Shown here: positions 54,770-64,000 of the stretch, one piece after another | Layout of the letters: each line of letters opens with the position of its first letter | How positions within the stretch are numbered: position 1 is the stretch's first letter | NCBI GenBank assembly: GCA_036365145.1 | Contig: JAEOAD010000005.1 | Location: 6,367,001-6,431,000, forward strand | Direction of reading: 5' to 3' | Length of the DNA stretch: 64,000 nucleotides | Origin: Orientallactaga sibirica | Lineage: Eukaryota; Chordata; Mammalia; Rodentia; Dipodidae | Program-made: the position numbers and the translations under genes | The notes under the pieces: model-generated | Databases searched by the model: none | Told to the model about the DNA's origin: nothing | What the model saw: the letters and a program-made list of their open reading frames with translations, nothing else

Positions 54770-55285
54770 TTTCTAGGGGCTAGGAAGCACAACATCAAGA
54801 TGCTGGCATCTGATGAAGTATTTCCTGCAGTATCATTCCATTGTGGTACATGATAGAGTGAAAGAGAGAGTGCACACTGACCATTTTGTCACAACCTCAC
54901 TGTTAAAAAGACTGCATTAAGGGCTGGAGGGATTGCTTAGTGGTTAAGGCATTTGCCTGCGAAGCCAAAGGACTCAGGTTCGATTTCCCAGGACATATAA
55001 GCCAGATGCACAAGGGGCACATGCATCTGGAGTTCATTTGCAGTGGCTGGAGGCCCTAGCACACCCATTCTCTATCTGTCTCTCTTTTCTCTATCTCTCT
55101 GCACTTGCAAAAAATAATCTAAAGTTTTTTTTTTTTTTTTTAAAGACTGCATTAATTCCTTCATGTGTGAAGCACACAACCCACATCACTCCTCAAAGGT
55201 CGTTCCTCCTAACATTGTCACAATAGCAATCAAATCTCACCATGAGGTCTGGAGGAGTCAAACATCCAAAGCCAGGCACCTACTA
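54770..55285 (-). mobile_element. MaLR LTR, ancient, split by a DIP SINE
   Basis: Left part AGGGGCTAGGAAGCACAACA, TCAAGATGCTGGCATCTGAT; right part CACTCCTCAAAGGTCGTTCC, TCCTAACATTGTCACAATAG and ATGAGGTCTGGAGGAGTCAA. The order matches antisense MLT1/MST-type LTRs. Confidence 0.62.
54921..55141 (+). mobile_element. DIP SINE, short form, with target duplication
   Basis: Complete copy ending in a T-rich then A-rich tail. Flanked by the perfect 14-bp repeat AAAGACTGCATTAA at 54907-54920 and 55142-55155. Confidence 0.96.
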
Positions 55286-55440
55286 AAGGACAGAAATTGT
55301 AGCCAATTTGTCTTAGAAAAACTCAAACATTCAGTGTTCTGTGAGGGCAGTTGGTAAAACCTGCAGTGGATATTTTCAGACTAAAAACTGTAAAATCACA
55401 GCCCACAACAAAATTGTTAAGGCTTTTGATCAAGCATTTA

Positions 55441-55717
55441 TCTTTTTTTTTTTTTTTTTGAGAGAGAGAGAGAGACAGAGAGACAGAGAGAAACAGAGAG
55501 AAAGTCAGGAAGAGGCAGGGAGAGAAAGAATGGGTGCACCAGGGCCATTTCAGCCACTGTTAATGAACTCCAGACACATGCACCCCCTTGTGGTCAAGTG
55601 TGGCATTGCATGCTTGCGTCACTTTTGCATCTGGCTAAACGTGGGACCTGGAGATCAAACGGGCATTCTTAGGCTTGGCAGGCAGGCGCCTTAACCACTA
55701 AGCCATCTCTCCAGCCC
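55441..55717 (-). mobile_element. DIP SINE, long form, with target duplication
   Basis: T19-like tail, GA/CAGA-rich stretch, long-form block, head CACTAAGCCATCTCTCCAGC. Flanked by the perfect 11-bp repeat TCAAGCATTTA at 55430-55440 and 55718-55728. Confidence 0.96.
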
Positions 55718-55728
55718 TCAAGCATTTA

Positions 55729-56751
55729 CAAGAGGTTCAGGTCCCCCATCCCCCTGGTGGAATGGGAAAAAAAAAAAAAAAACCTTGACCTGACCCTGTT
55801 GAGAGGCAAGCACAGAAGCTTTCTCATCTGGGTTGAAGATCCTCACCTTCCCATGACAGGTTTTCCTTTCTCTCTGTGTTTCCAGTTTTCCACCTGAAAA
55901 ATTGATAATTAATAAATCTCCATGAATTGACTTTCATAGTTAAGAACACCTGAAACCCAAGTGCCTAGAGTAGCAGTTGCCATGTAGATGTTGTTGGCTG
56001 TTTCTTATGGCATACGATTGATGTACACTTACTTGTCAGATTTAGTAAATAAAAATATGGAACACCAGTTAAATTTGATTTCCAGGCATGTAGCATATAA
56101 TTTCATCAGTTTAAATTTGTGCTGTGCAATATTTGGAACAAACTGATACCCCAAAAATGATTTCATCACATAGAATTGAGATTTAACTAGGTGTTCTATA
56201 TTTAGTTTGTCAAACGGGTTGGGTAAATGACTAAACCTTCATGGAATTGCTGCTTTAAAGGATTATTTTCATTGATCCCACAAAGTGTGTGAGCCCTTTC
56301 CAACAAGGAGCCTTTTCTAATTAACTGAACACCTTGTATATTGCATCTTCTCTTGCTGCATGTGTGTACAGGCGGTGAGATGGGAGGCTGCTCTAGGAAG
56401 CAGAAAGCCGCATGATGCAGTTATTCAAATTTCCAGCATCAGTGCCCATGGTGGACTGTAGGGTTTCATATTCACCAGATTTGCCAGGATGCCTTAGAAA
56501 GGCCGATCGGAGTTTATAGTGGATCCTAGAACTACTATCTAGGAGATGCTAGTTGTGATACACCTTGCTTGCCAGGGTGCACTCACCAGCTGGTTAAAAT
56601 CCATATCCTTGTTCAACAGTGACGCTAAATTAACCCTTCGTGTTTCAGAGCCATCCCAAGACTTTCTTTTTATCTTTTTCATTGGTGGTAACTGTCTGAA
56701 GGTTTAAATGCATCTCGGTATTTAGAGTTTCTTTTAATTATTGCTTTATTT
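55729..56751. other. Unassigned unique sequence
   Basis: A run at about 55767-55782. No repeat or gene recognised. Confidence 0.45.
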
Positions 56752-57246
56752 CATTTTGTGTGCATGAGAGACAGAAGACAGAGAGAGAGAGAGGAGAGCG
56801 CACGGCAGGCTCAGGCTCATCTTTGCACCTCGCTTGAGCAGCTCTAGGTCTGGACCTCTTTCTGCTCTTGCTCTTTGCTATGTTGCTCTTGCTTGGAGCT
56901 TTCTGGAAATTTTCCTGCCTCCACCTCCCACCGCACCAGTCAGCATCAGCTTGTCAGTGTACTGAGATGGCAGGAGACTGGTATGGGTTGAGATTTTTTG
57001 TTTTGTTTTTGTTTTTTGAGGTAGGGTCTCACTCTAGCCCAAGCTGACCTGGAATTCACTATGTAGTCTCAGGGTGGCCTCGAACTCACGGTGATTCTTC
57101 TGCCTCTGCCTCCCCGGTGCTGGGATTAAAAGTGTGTGCTATCACGCCCAGCTGGGTTCTGATTTTTATGTGGGATCTGGGGAGCGAAATCTGGTGCTCC
57201 AGCTTGAGCAGTGACCACCTTATCCACTGAGCCAGTTCCTAAGCCC
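56752..57246 (-). mobile_element. B4-type SINE, old, split by a B1
   Basis: GTGTGCATGAGAGACAGAAG tail side, decayed middle with CCTGCCTCCACCTCCCACCG, and after the B1 the head TTTTTATGTGGGATCTGGGG then CTTATCCACTGAGCCAGTTC. Confidence 0.6.
56999..57153 (-). mobile_element. B1 SINE nested in a B4, with target duplication
   Basis: (GTTTT)-type tail, GTAGGGTCTCACTCTAGCCC, ATCACGCCCAGCT. Flanked by GGGTTGAGATTTTT (56985-56998) and GGGTTCTGATTTTT (57154-57167). Confidence 0.92.
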
Positions 57247-60142
57247 TGTTTTTTGCTTACGTTTTGTTTTTGTGCTAAATTTTTAGTCCCTAGAAAGCTT
57301 TAAATTTAAAACTTACTAAGAATCATATAGATTTTTTAATGAACACTTTGTATAATTGAGAAAAGCACAACTATAGTTCATGTGCATTTAAATGCCATAT
57401 TTCAACATCATCTCAAGAAATAAGTGATGAAATGAAACACACATTTCTATTCCTTTTCCACATTTCTTTTAAATGTGAAGAGTCACCGAAGTCACATATG
57501 GTAATGATTTGAGATTTGAAATGATATACAATTATGCTCATCTTAATAACACTCACTGACTCATGTTTGTCGGTCTCAACTCAGTTTGTCTTCCTAGAAA
57601 GCAGGAATATTAATGCTCTTTCTGCAGCAGAACTATAACTCTGGAAAGTTGAACATCATCATTTGCTTTGGAAATATTATCATACTTTTAGCAAGATAAC
57701 AGTATTCGCCACACGGCGGTGTCCCTTTTGAAGATCCAAGAGGAGATTGCCCCAGGGTTGTGTGTTGTACTGGTCTGGTTAGCCATTTGGGGGTATTTAA
57801 ACTGAACTCAAAATCATTTACATTTGAATGTAATGAATACACCCTGTGAATTTCATGTTGCAAAAATAAGCCAGGGTATACTTGGTGTGTTTGTGGCCTC
57901 ATTTTCCTCTGGTTTTAAACATGCTCTCCAGCAGAGCCACATTAACCTTGAAACCAATGAGCGTTACACTTCAGAACATGCGAGCCTGGGTCCTCCAAGG
58001 TTGGGGGAGAGACCTAACTTTAAAGAGGATACCAGATCTCAGGCTCACCTGAACTGAGAGACACTCCAATTCCAAAGTGTAATTTACTGTCTTACTTACA
58101 TAATTATTACTATGTCTCAATAGTTTATCTAAATTATGTCTATGAAGTACATAATGACCCTGGACCCAATCTTGATCCCCCAAGACTTTGACCCTAGGAA
58201 ACATGGGGTGGTGAGTGGAAGTGGGGATTGTGGACAGATGGCGGAGGTAGCAGGTGGAGCTTTGGCTCAGGGCTCAACCCTTGCCTGAGGCTGCTCACTG
58301 CCCACCAAGAGCCAATTCCCACCATCCTCTTTATTCTTTTCTGTTTCATTTCATCAAAATTGTTTTACCTGGAGACACGCAATTCAGAAGGGCTCCAGTC
58401 CTGGCATCTAATTCTTTCTCATAATCTGAAGATAAAATGCTAAGTCCAGTGACATCTTATCCTATATACTTTTTTTTTTGGGGGGGGGAACAATACTGCA
58501 ATTACAGTGTGAACTGACACTGGCGGTGTGCCTCAGAAGTACAGTAGTTTTCTCCCACAGCTCCATTGGAACTATCAGTAATGCCCCACTTGCTGGATGG
58601 ACTAATGAATGGGGTGGAATTGCTCCATTCTAAGTGGTGGGTATAAAATGGGAAGAGAAGATGTGGCACCTTTTCAGGCATTACCACATTCCAGTTCCTG
58701 CACATTTGACGTCACAGTGTCCTCTGATACTTCAAATGATATTCAATGGTTTTCTTCCTTTTAGCGACAGACCTAGCGCAGGAGGCATGTCTAGGACGCA
58801 TGGATCTCATAGCCAGGGAGCTCACCTGTGGTCTGTAAAGTGCTAATCACGTAATAACTAGCCTTATGGGATCTCAGAAGGAGTCTCAGGAAAGTAATGC
58901 CTATCTTTTCAGGGATTTCTAGGATCTGATACTGCAGGAAAGGCCCAGTACACAGTCATGTCAAACACAGAACTCTCATGAATGTTTTAATAGGCTAAGG
59001 GGCAGGGTTGGCTACACGTCTGTTTTTATGGACTGTGTTCTAGAGCACTTAATCTTGTAAACATAGTTCAAACCAATGTATCCGGCTGCTCTCCTGAAGA
59101 AGAGAAGGAAAAATCTCTTTCCAAAAGGGATATACATTCTGTGGGACAGAGTTTTTGATGGGGAGGTGCAGGGGGTGTGCACGGTACCATTTAATTGGGA
59201 ATGAAGGTAATAGACGGCTGTGTGTATGCACTCGCCTCTCCATACAATTGCTCTGCAGCACTGAGGCACGTAGCCATTGTTCTGTGAGATCTGTGGTCCT
59301 GACTCTGTCCGTAACCCTTCAGCATGACTTCCTTTCCTCCCCAACACACACACTATAATCATTTTCATCCTATCTCTTGGCCTTCAGGGTAAAAAAAAAA
59401 AAAAAAACAAGCAGCTGTAAATCATGAAGTATCCTCCCTGTCCAGGATTTATGGTAAAATATCTCTAAATACTCCAGTCTGTGGTTAATGAAACCAATGT
59501 AATTTTTTCTTTCTGGGCAGTCTCAGGCCTTTCTTATGAATTTACATTATCCCACTTTTGAGGACTGTTGTCTGTGTTATGAATTTCAAACGCCTGTTTT
59601 TAAGTTCTCCTTGCATCCCTCTTTCCCTGGGGGCAATGCATGGAGGAAGCTGTCTGAGCTGCCTCAACGGTGGAAAAACATAATAAAAGTAAGGAACCTC
59701 TGAGGAGAGCAGCCTTGTAGTATCATGAAATATGATTGTGTTACAACAGCTCAACTCTTGTCTGAACAAACCTGGAAAGCATGCTTACTGCGGGATGAAG
59801 CAAGCAAGCAAGCAAGTTATTTGTTCCTTGATATATTCAAAAGTGGTAAGTTCTGAATGATTTTCAGGAGCATGCAGAAATCCTGGGCATGGCAGTCTAT
59901 TCTCACTTTCCATTACGAGTCTTACTAGGAATCAAGTTACACAAAAACTTAGAAAATAGGCAAAGAAAGGGTAACATGTAATTTCAGTGTCACTGGCTAG
60001 CAAGACCACCCAAGATCTGTGTACTTATACAGGGAATGTAACTCTGACTGAATAAGTACTATTGACTAGAAGCTTAGGTCTATAATGTCACATGCCAACA
60101 TGGAGATTTTTGTTCTAGAAAGTTCAACATAAAAAGGATTTT
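57247..60142. other. Unassigned sequence, longest low-repeat stretch
   Basis: Nearly 2.9 kb with no recognised SINE, LINE or LTR. It contains a T/G run at 58471-58488, an A run near 59391-59406 and (AAGC)5 at about 59796-59816. Open frames up to 118 codons (59012-59368, -) have no recognised motif. Confidence 0.5.
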
Positions 60143-60300
60143 TGCCCAGCGAGGTGGCGCTCGCCTTTAATCCCAGCTCTTGGGAGGCAGAGGTAGGTGG
60201 ATCACCATGAATTCGAGGCCACCCTGAGACTACATAGTGAATTCCAGGTCAGCCTTGTAGGGTAAAACCTTACCTTGAAAAGCAACAACAACAACAAAAA
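60143..60300 (+). mobile_element. B1 SINE
   Basis: GCCCAGCGAGGTGGCGCTCG to AAAGCAACAACAACAACAAA. The tail carries an (AAC)n block. Confidence 0.93.
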
Positions 60301-61552
60301 AAATAAAATGGGGGGGTGGGGGTGGGGTAGGATTCTCTTTCCTGTGCAACAGTGCCTTGAGTTTTTGTAGCTGACTCAGAAACCTTATTCCAAAATTCTT
60401 TCTTTACTCTCTACAAAGTATGTTCTCATTTGCCAATGAATCGCCCATCCATCTTGCTGTATCCCTCATTAAAGAAGACCTTTATACTTGTTCATTCTGC
60501 TTTTATGATTCCTGTTTTTAAACCTTTGAAAGTTACGCTTTGGCTTGATTAGTATATGGTGTTTTTCAATGACAGCTTTCTTTTCCATGAAAGCCACATG
60601 TAAAACAAAATTATGGCTGCTCTGAACAGAAACTGGAGAAAGCATGTTGGACAGTCTGAAATACGGCGTCTCCCAGACTACGAATTCAATGCCTTTACCT
60701 GACTTTTCTTTTAGGAGTTAAAATCACGGCTCTGCCAGTGAAGCTGTGGCCTCAAAAAAGTTCTCCCACTTTCACTGTGTTCCTTTCCTTCTCTCTCAAC
60801 ATTATGCATGTTTTAAAGCTGAAAACCTAGACTTCTGGGAGTTCAGACTATAGAAGTGCTCCATTCTCAATAACATTAACATCTTGTGAATTGTACTGTT
60901 GAAGTCTTAAATATACAACAGGAAAAATAGGAACAAATCCACTGATTACTAATTTGTTTATTCGTTAATTACAGAATCTGTTTATCCCATTTCAGTAAGA
61001 AACACTCCTGTGTAATTGAGCCTGACTCCTCATTGTAAACTACAGATTTTGTATTTTAATGATCATTCTGCTTAGTAATTCAAGTCATGACTTACCAGGA
61101 ATAAATATATATACCATTAACAGCTTCCAAATGTAAATAGTGGATGACTTATGAATTACTGTTCTACCCTCATGCCAGACTATAATGTCTAAGAAACTCA
61201 GTATTAATACCCACTCGTGGCCACCACCAGCTAGATTAGCACTAAGGAAAAAAAAGAGACAGCCTGTACTTTGAGTCCAAATTTTGTGTGGCATTTTTTT
61301 TTTACTCTAGAGAACCGATATAAAATGCAAAAAGAAAAAGAAATTAAATAAGGAAGATATTATGATATATCTTGAATGAGACAATGACACCTTATTTAGA
61401 ATGATAATATGCAACTGTGAATTTTTATGGAGTTTTAATATGTAGTAGAAGTACTAGAATCAATGTTAGAAGAGAGGTATTAGAACCACAGAAGCTGGAG
61501 AGGACATTATTTTGGAATGTGTAGTAAGTATTTTACCTGACACGTCCTTTTC
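60301..61552. other. Unassigned unique sequence
   Basis: A G-rich patch at 60311-60329 follows the B1 tail. No repeat or gene recognised beyond that. Confidence 0.45.
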
Positions 61553-61690
61553 AGCTTGACAGCAGCCCAGAAGGGCTGATGATATTTCAAATGGCAAAGT
61601 AGAGGCTTGAAAAGAGAGACTTCCTGAGTCATGCATCTGGGTTGATACGGGGCATTGGTGCAGGGCAGTCTGATCAACTTATACCACAAA
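61553..61690 (-). mobile_element. Possible MIR SINE
   Basis: GCAAAGTAGAGGCTTGAAAA, GAGAGACTTCCTGAGTCATG, CATCTGGG and GCAGTCTGAT follow the antisense MIR order (GAGGCTTAGAGAG..TTGCCCAAGGTCA..) loosely. Confidence 0.4.
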
Positions 61691-62179
61691 GGAGAACCCA
61701 CACGCTCTAGCGGAGTCCTGGACATTTCTGTCACAGAACAAATTATTCACATGCCTTTTGCTTTGTAGAAATGATGCTGACACCTTTGTTGGAATTTGTT
61801 TTTTAAATCGTAGCTCTTTGAAGATCTCAGGAGATGAAAGATCCACACACAATAATTGGCCCATCAACATTTTGCCATGGATGGTAGAGGATGGGGAAAA
61901 AAAAAAGGCCATCCAAATTGAGGGAGAGAGGACTAGTCAGAAAGAATGGGCTCAGTGGCAAGGCAATGAAGAAGGAAGAATGAAAGAAGGTACTAAAAGG
62001 GAAGATCAAAATAAAAATGCTTTACATACATAGATTAAAGACTTTCCATGAAAACAAGCTTTTTTAAGAGAAGGATGGCCTTTCTTGTGGCACCATGGAT
62101 AAAGCACTCTCGGGAGTTGTTGTTGTTGTTGGTATGGACTTACCCCCTGCTGGCCAAAATAATTTATTTTCATGAGTAT
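61691..62179. other. Unassigned unique sequence
   Basis: Contains (GTT)n at 62107-62121. No repeat family or gene recognised. Confidence 0.45.
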
Positions 62180-62750
62180 AGCAGTCCTCTCTATTCTCCT
62201 GGGGATCGTTCCTAGTAGAGCCCAATGGATGTTGAAAACCACAGATCTTACCAAATGCTCTGAAGATGGTGCATATACATTAACTGCCATAAAGTTTAAT
62301 TTTTTAATTCTTTTTGCTAAGATTTTTTTTTAATTTCGAGAGAGAGAGAGACAGAGAAAAAGAGGAAGAGGCAGAGAAAGAATGGGAGTGCCAGGGCCTC
62401 TCAGCTGCTGTGAACGAACTCCAGACGTGTGCGCCCCCTTGTGGGCATGTGCGACATTGTGAGCTTGCATCACTTTTGCGTCTGGCTAAACGTGGAACCT
62501 GGAGATTTGAACAAGCATTCTTGGGCTTCACAGGCAGGCACCTTAACCGCTAAGCCATCTTTCCAGCCCCTTAAAGTTTAATTTTTAATTCAGGGACCAA
62601 GAATAATTACTAATAATGAAAGTGAACCATATAAAATTATAACAAATGTAATGAAATATGTAAAATTTCTTTACTACTTAGTTCCAGAATTTTGTACCTA
62701 GTACTTATGGATAGTGGTTGGTTGTGCATAACCAAAATCTTAGAAGATAC
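62180..62750 (+). mobile_element. Ancient Tigger/MER2-like DNA transposon, split by a DIP
   Basis: Left part CAGTCCTCTCTATTCTCCTG, GATGTTGAAAACCACAGATC; right part AAAGTTTAATTTTTAATTCA, AATAATTACTAATAATGAAA and a terminal GTGCATAACCAAAATCTTAG. The order follows the mammal-wide Tigger non-autonomous element (..AAACCGCGGAT.. ends). Confidence 0.65.
62311..62571 (-). mobile_element. DIP SINE, long form, with target duplication
   Basis: Complete antisense long form. Flanked by a 20-21 bp duplication beginning TAAAGTTTAATTTTT at 62290-62310 and 62572-62591 (one T fewer on the right). It interrupts the Tigger-like relic. Confidence 0.96.
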
Positions 62751-62796
62751 AGGCTGTTGTGCCGGTGAAGATTGTGAGAACCTTCTGGACTCTTAT

Positions 62797-63020
62797 CCAT
62801 TCAACAAATCAGCTTTCTGGGTATTCCCTAGGCACTGAGGAAGCAGGGTGCACAAAATCCATATGGCATCTATCCTTCACGATCTATGTGTCTTATATAG
62901 TGTTCTGCCAAGTTTGTTTGTTCGTTTAGTAAAAGATGACTCTGTACTAGGAATTGTTTCCAGAACTTTGAGATATACCAGTGAACAAGGTAAAGTCACT
63001 ACACTTCCGAACCATATATT
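62797..63020. mobile_element. Possible MIR/L2-type relics
   Basis: TTATCCATTCAACAAATCAG and later GATATACCAGTGAACAAGGT resemble the mammal-wide 'ATTCAACAAATAT..GCCAGGCACTG..CAGTGAACAA' block, perhaps two tandem pieces. Weak. Confidence 0.35.
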
Positions 63021-63499
63021 CCAGAAAAGGAGGAAAACTTAAGAATCAAATTATGAAATATGTGGAAAAAATAATAGTATTCTGGAAACAGAGAAGTTTC
63101 ATCCTGAACAAAGGAGAGAGGAGATCTAAGTCATGCTGAGAGCTCAGAAAGATCAAGACGGTAGTTGATTAATTGAAGTAATTTTATTTTTGTTTTTGTC
63201 TGTTTTTAAAATTTATAAAATAATTTTTAAAATTAGAAAAACAAAATGCCAAGAAGATATCAGATGAATAATCTTTAATAAATTTATGCCCAGGTCTAGC
63301 AAAATATATGTGCTTTCCAAAGATCAGGCTTAAAATTTCAGTACCCACTACTCTAGAGAAATGCCACATACAGTTTAAAAATTAAAAACAAAAATGAATT
63401 TCTGTCTTCCTTTGATAGATCTACTTCTGACTGCCTACAGACACTGTACTCAGTAGTGGCAGTTTAGCCCTGGAAATGAGACAGGTGAAAAAAAAATTT
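63021..63499. other. Unassigned unique sequence
   Basis: No repeat or gene recognised. Confidence 0.45.
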
Positions 63500-63607
63500 A
63501 AGCTGGGCATGGTGGCTGAAGTAAAAGTATCACTGTGAGTTTGAGGCCACCCTGAGACTATAGAGTGAATTCCAGGCCAGCCTGGGCTAGAGCGAGACCC
63601 CCCCCCA
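63500..63607 (+). mobile_element. B1 SINE with internal deletion
   Basis: AGCTGGGCATGGTGGCTGAA skips the TTTAATCCCAGCAC..GGCAGAGG segment and resumes at AGTATCACTGTGAGTTTGAG. About 40 bp are missing. Confidence 0.88.
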
Positions 63608-63610
63608 AAA

Positions 63611-63760
63611 GAGCTAGCCTTGGTGGGGCACACCTTTAATCCCAGCACAGGAGGCAGAGGTAGGAGGATCGCTGCAAGTCTGAGGCCAGCCTGAGACTAC
63701 AGAGTGAATTACAGGTCAGCCTGGGCTAGAGCGAGACCCTACCTTGAAAAATGAAAAAAT
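63611..63760 (+). mobile_element. B1 SINE
   Basis: GAGCTAGCCTTGGTGGGGCA to CCTACCTTGAAAAATGAAAA. In tandem with the deleted B1, separated only by that copy's C/A-rich tail. Confidence 0.92.
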
Positions 63761-64000
63761 TAAAAAATGGATTTCTGCTTTTTTAAGAGGCAAAGGCAAA
63801 ACAATTGCTAGAAGTTACTAACTGCATAATGACTGGCCTTTCATTGCGCTTCAATTATTTCTGTTCTAACATTTAGGAAAAGGGAAGGGTTCCCTCTACT
63901 GCTCACACTGAGGTCTGCTTCCATGTAGTTGCCAAGGCATCTCGATACCTATTAGGCACTTTCACCGTAAAAGCTCCCCCATACTCCACTCCCAGTAAGA

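Noticed and set aside
55341..55694. 117-codon plus frame
   Set aside because: Mostly antisense long-form DIP.

Overview
The window is ordinary mammalian nuclear DNA: AT-rich, no operon structure, no open reading frame that looks like a known protein, and dense in interspersed repeats. The repeats point to a rodent, most likely a dipodoid (jerboa or jumping mouse). The dominant element is a tRNA-derived SINE of the B2 superfamily that reads GGCTGGAGAGATGGCTTAG at its 5' end, carries a Pol III B box (GGTTCGATTCC, clearest near 39009), then a CT-rich stretch and an AAATAAATAAATAAA tail. This fits the DIP SINE described from Dipodidae and is called DIP below. With it are 7SL-derived monomeric B1 SINEs and fused ID/B1 SINEs (B4 type), a combination typical of mouse-related rodents. 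The species assignment is inference from repeat families; no database search was possible.

DIP occurs in two forms. The short form (about 200-230 bp) is the most frequent. The long form (about 250-285 bp) has extra internal sequence around GCACTTGACCACAAGG and a GGTTCCAATCTCCAGG block. Many copies of both are flanked by direct repeats of 10-20 bp that can be read directly, showing L1-style retrotransposition. Other classes are 5'-truncated L1 3' ends (near 15.9, 20.4, 29.5, 32.3 and 35.2 kb), MaLR-type LTRs (a lineage-specific ORR1-like set near 17.5, 39.3, 44.2, 47.3 and 53.2 kb; older ones near 37.0, 44.8 and 54.8 kb), ancient mammal-wide relics (a hAT element near 31.7 kb, a Tigger/MER2-like element near 62.2 kb, MIRs near 44.1, 49.9 and 61.6 kb) and many microsatellites.

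Layout: 0-10 kb SINEs, a CT tract and a composite B1/U6 retroposon; 10-20 kb SINEs with readable target duplications, an L1 end, and a 470-bp pentamer array (GCTGT)n at 18.4 kb; 20-34 kb L1 ends, B4 SINEs and GT, GATA and CCTA microsatellites; 34-48 kb L1, LTR and several nested insertions; 48-56 kb a 355-bp polypyrimidine tract, MIR/B1/DIP nests and a 55-bp tandem duplication; 56-64 kb mostly unassigned sequence with a few B1s and the Tigger relic split by a DIP.

I see no protein-coding gene, no intact RNA gene and no CRISPR or phage-like system. The window is best read as intergenic or deep intronic DNA. Open frames over 100 codons are explained by repeats (pentamer array, CT tracts, SINEs, antisense L1) or are within chance expectation. 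The most unusual objects are the in-phase pentamer array, the B1-U6-B1 chimeric retroposon, and the nested or shared-target SINE insertions. Boundaries of old repeats are approximate, and family names beyond the SINEs come from memory of family consensus features.
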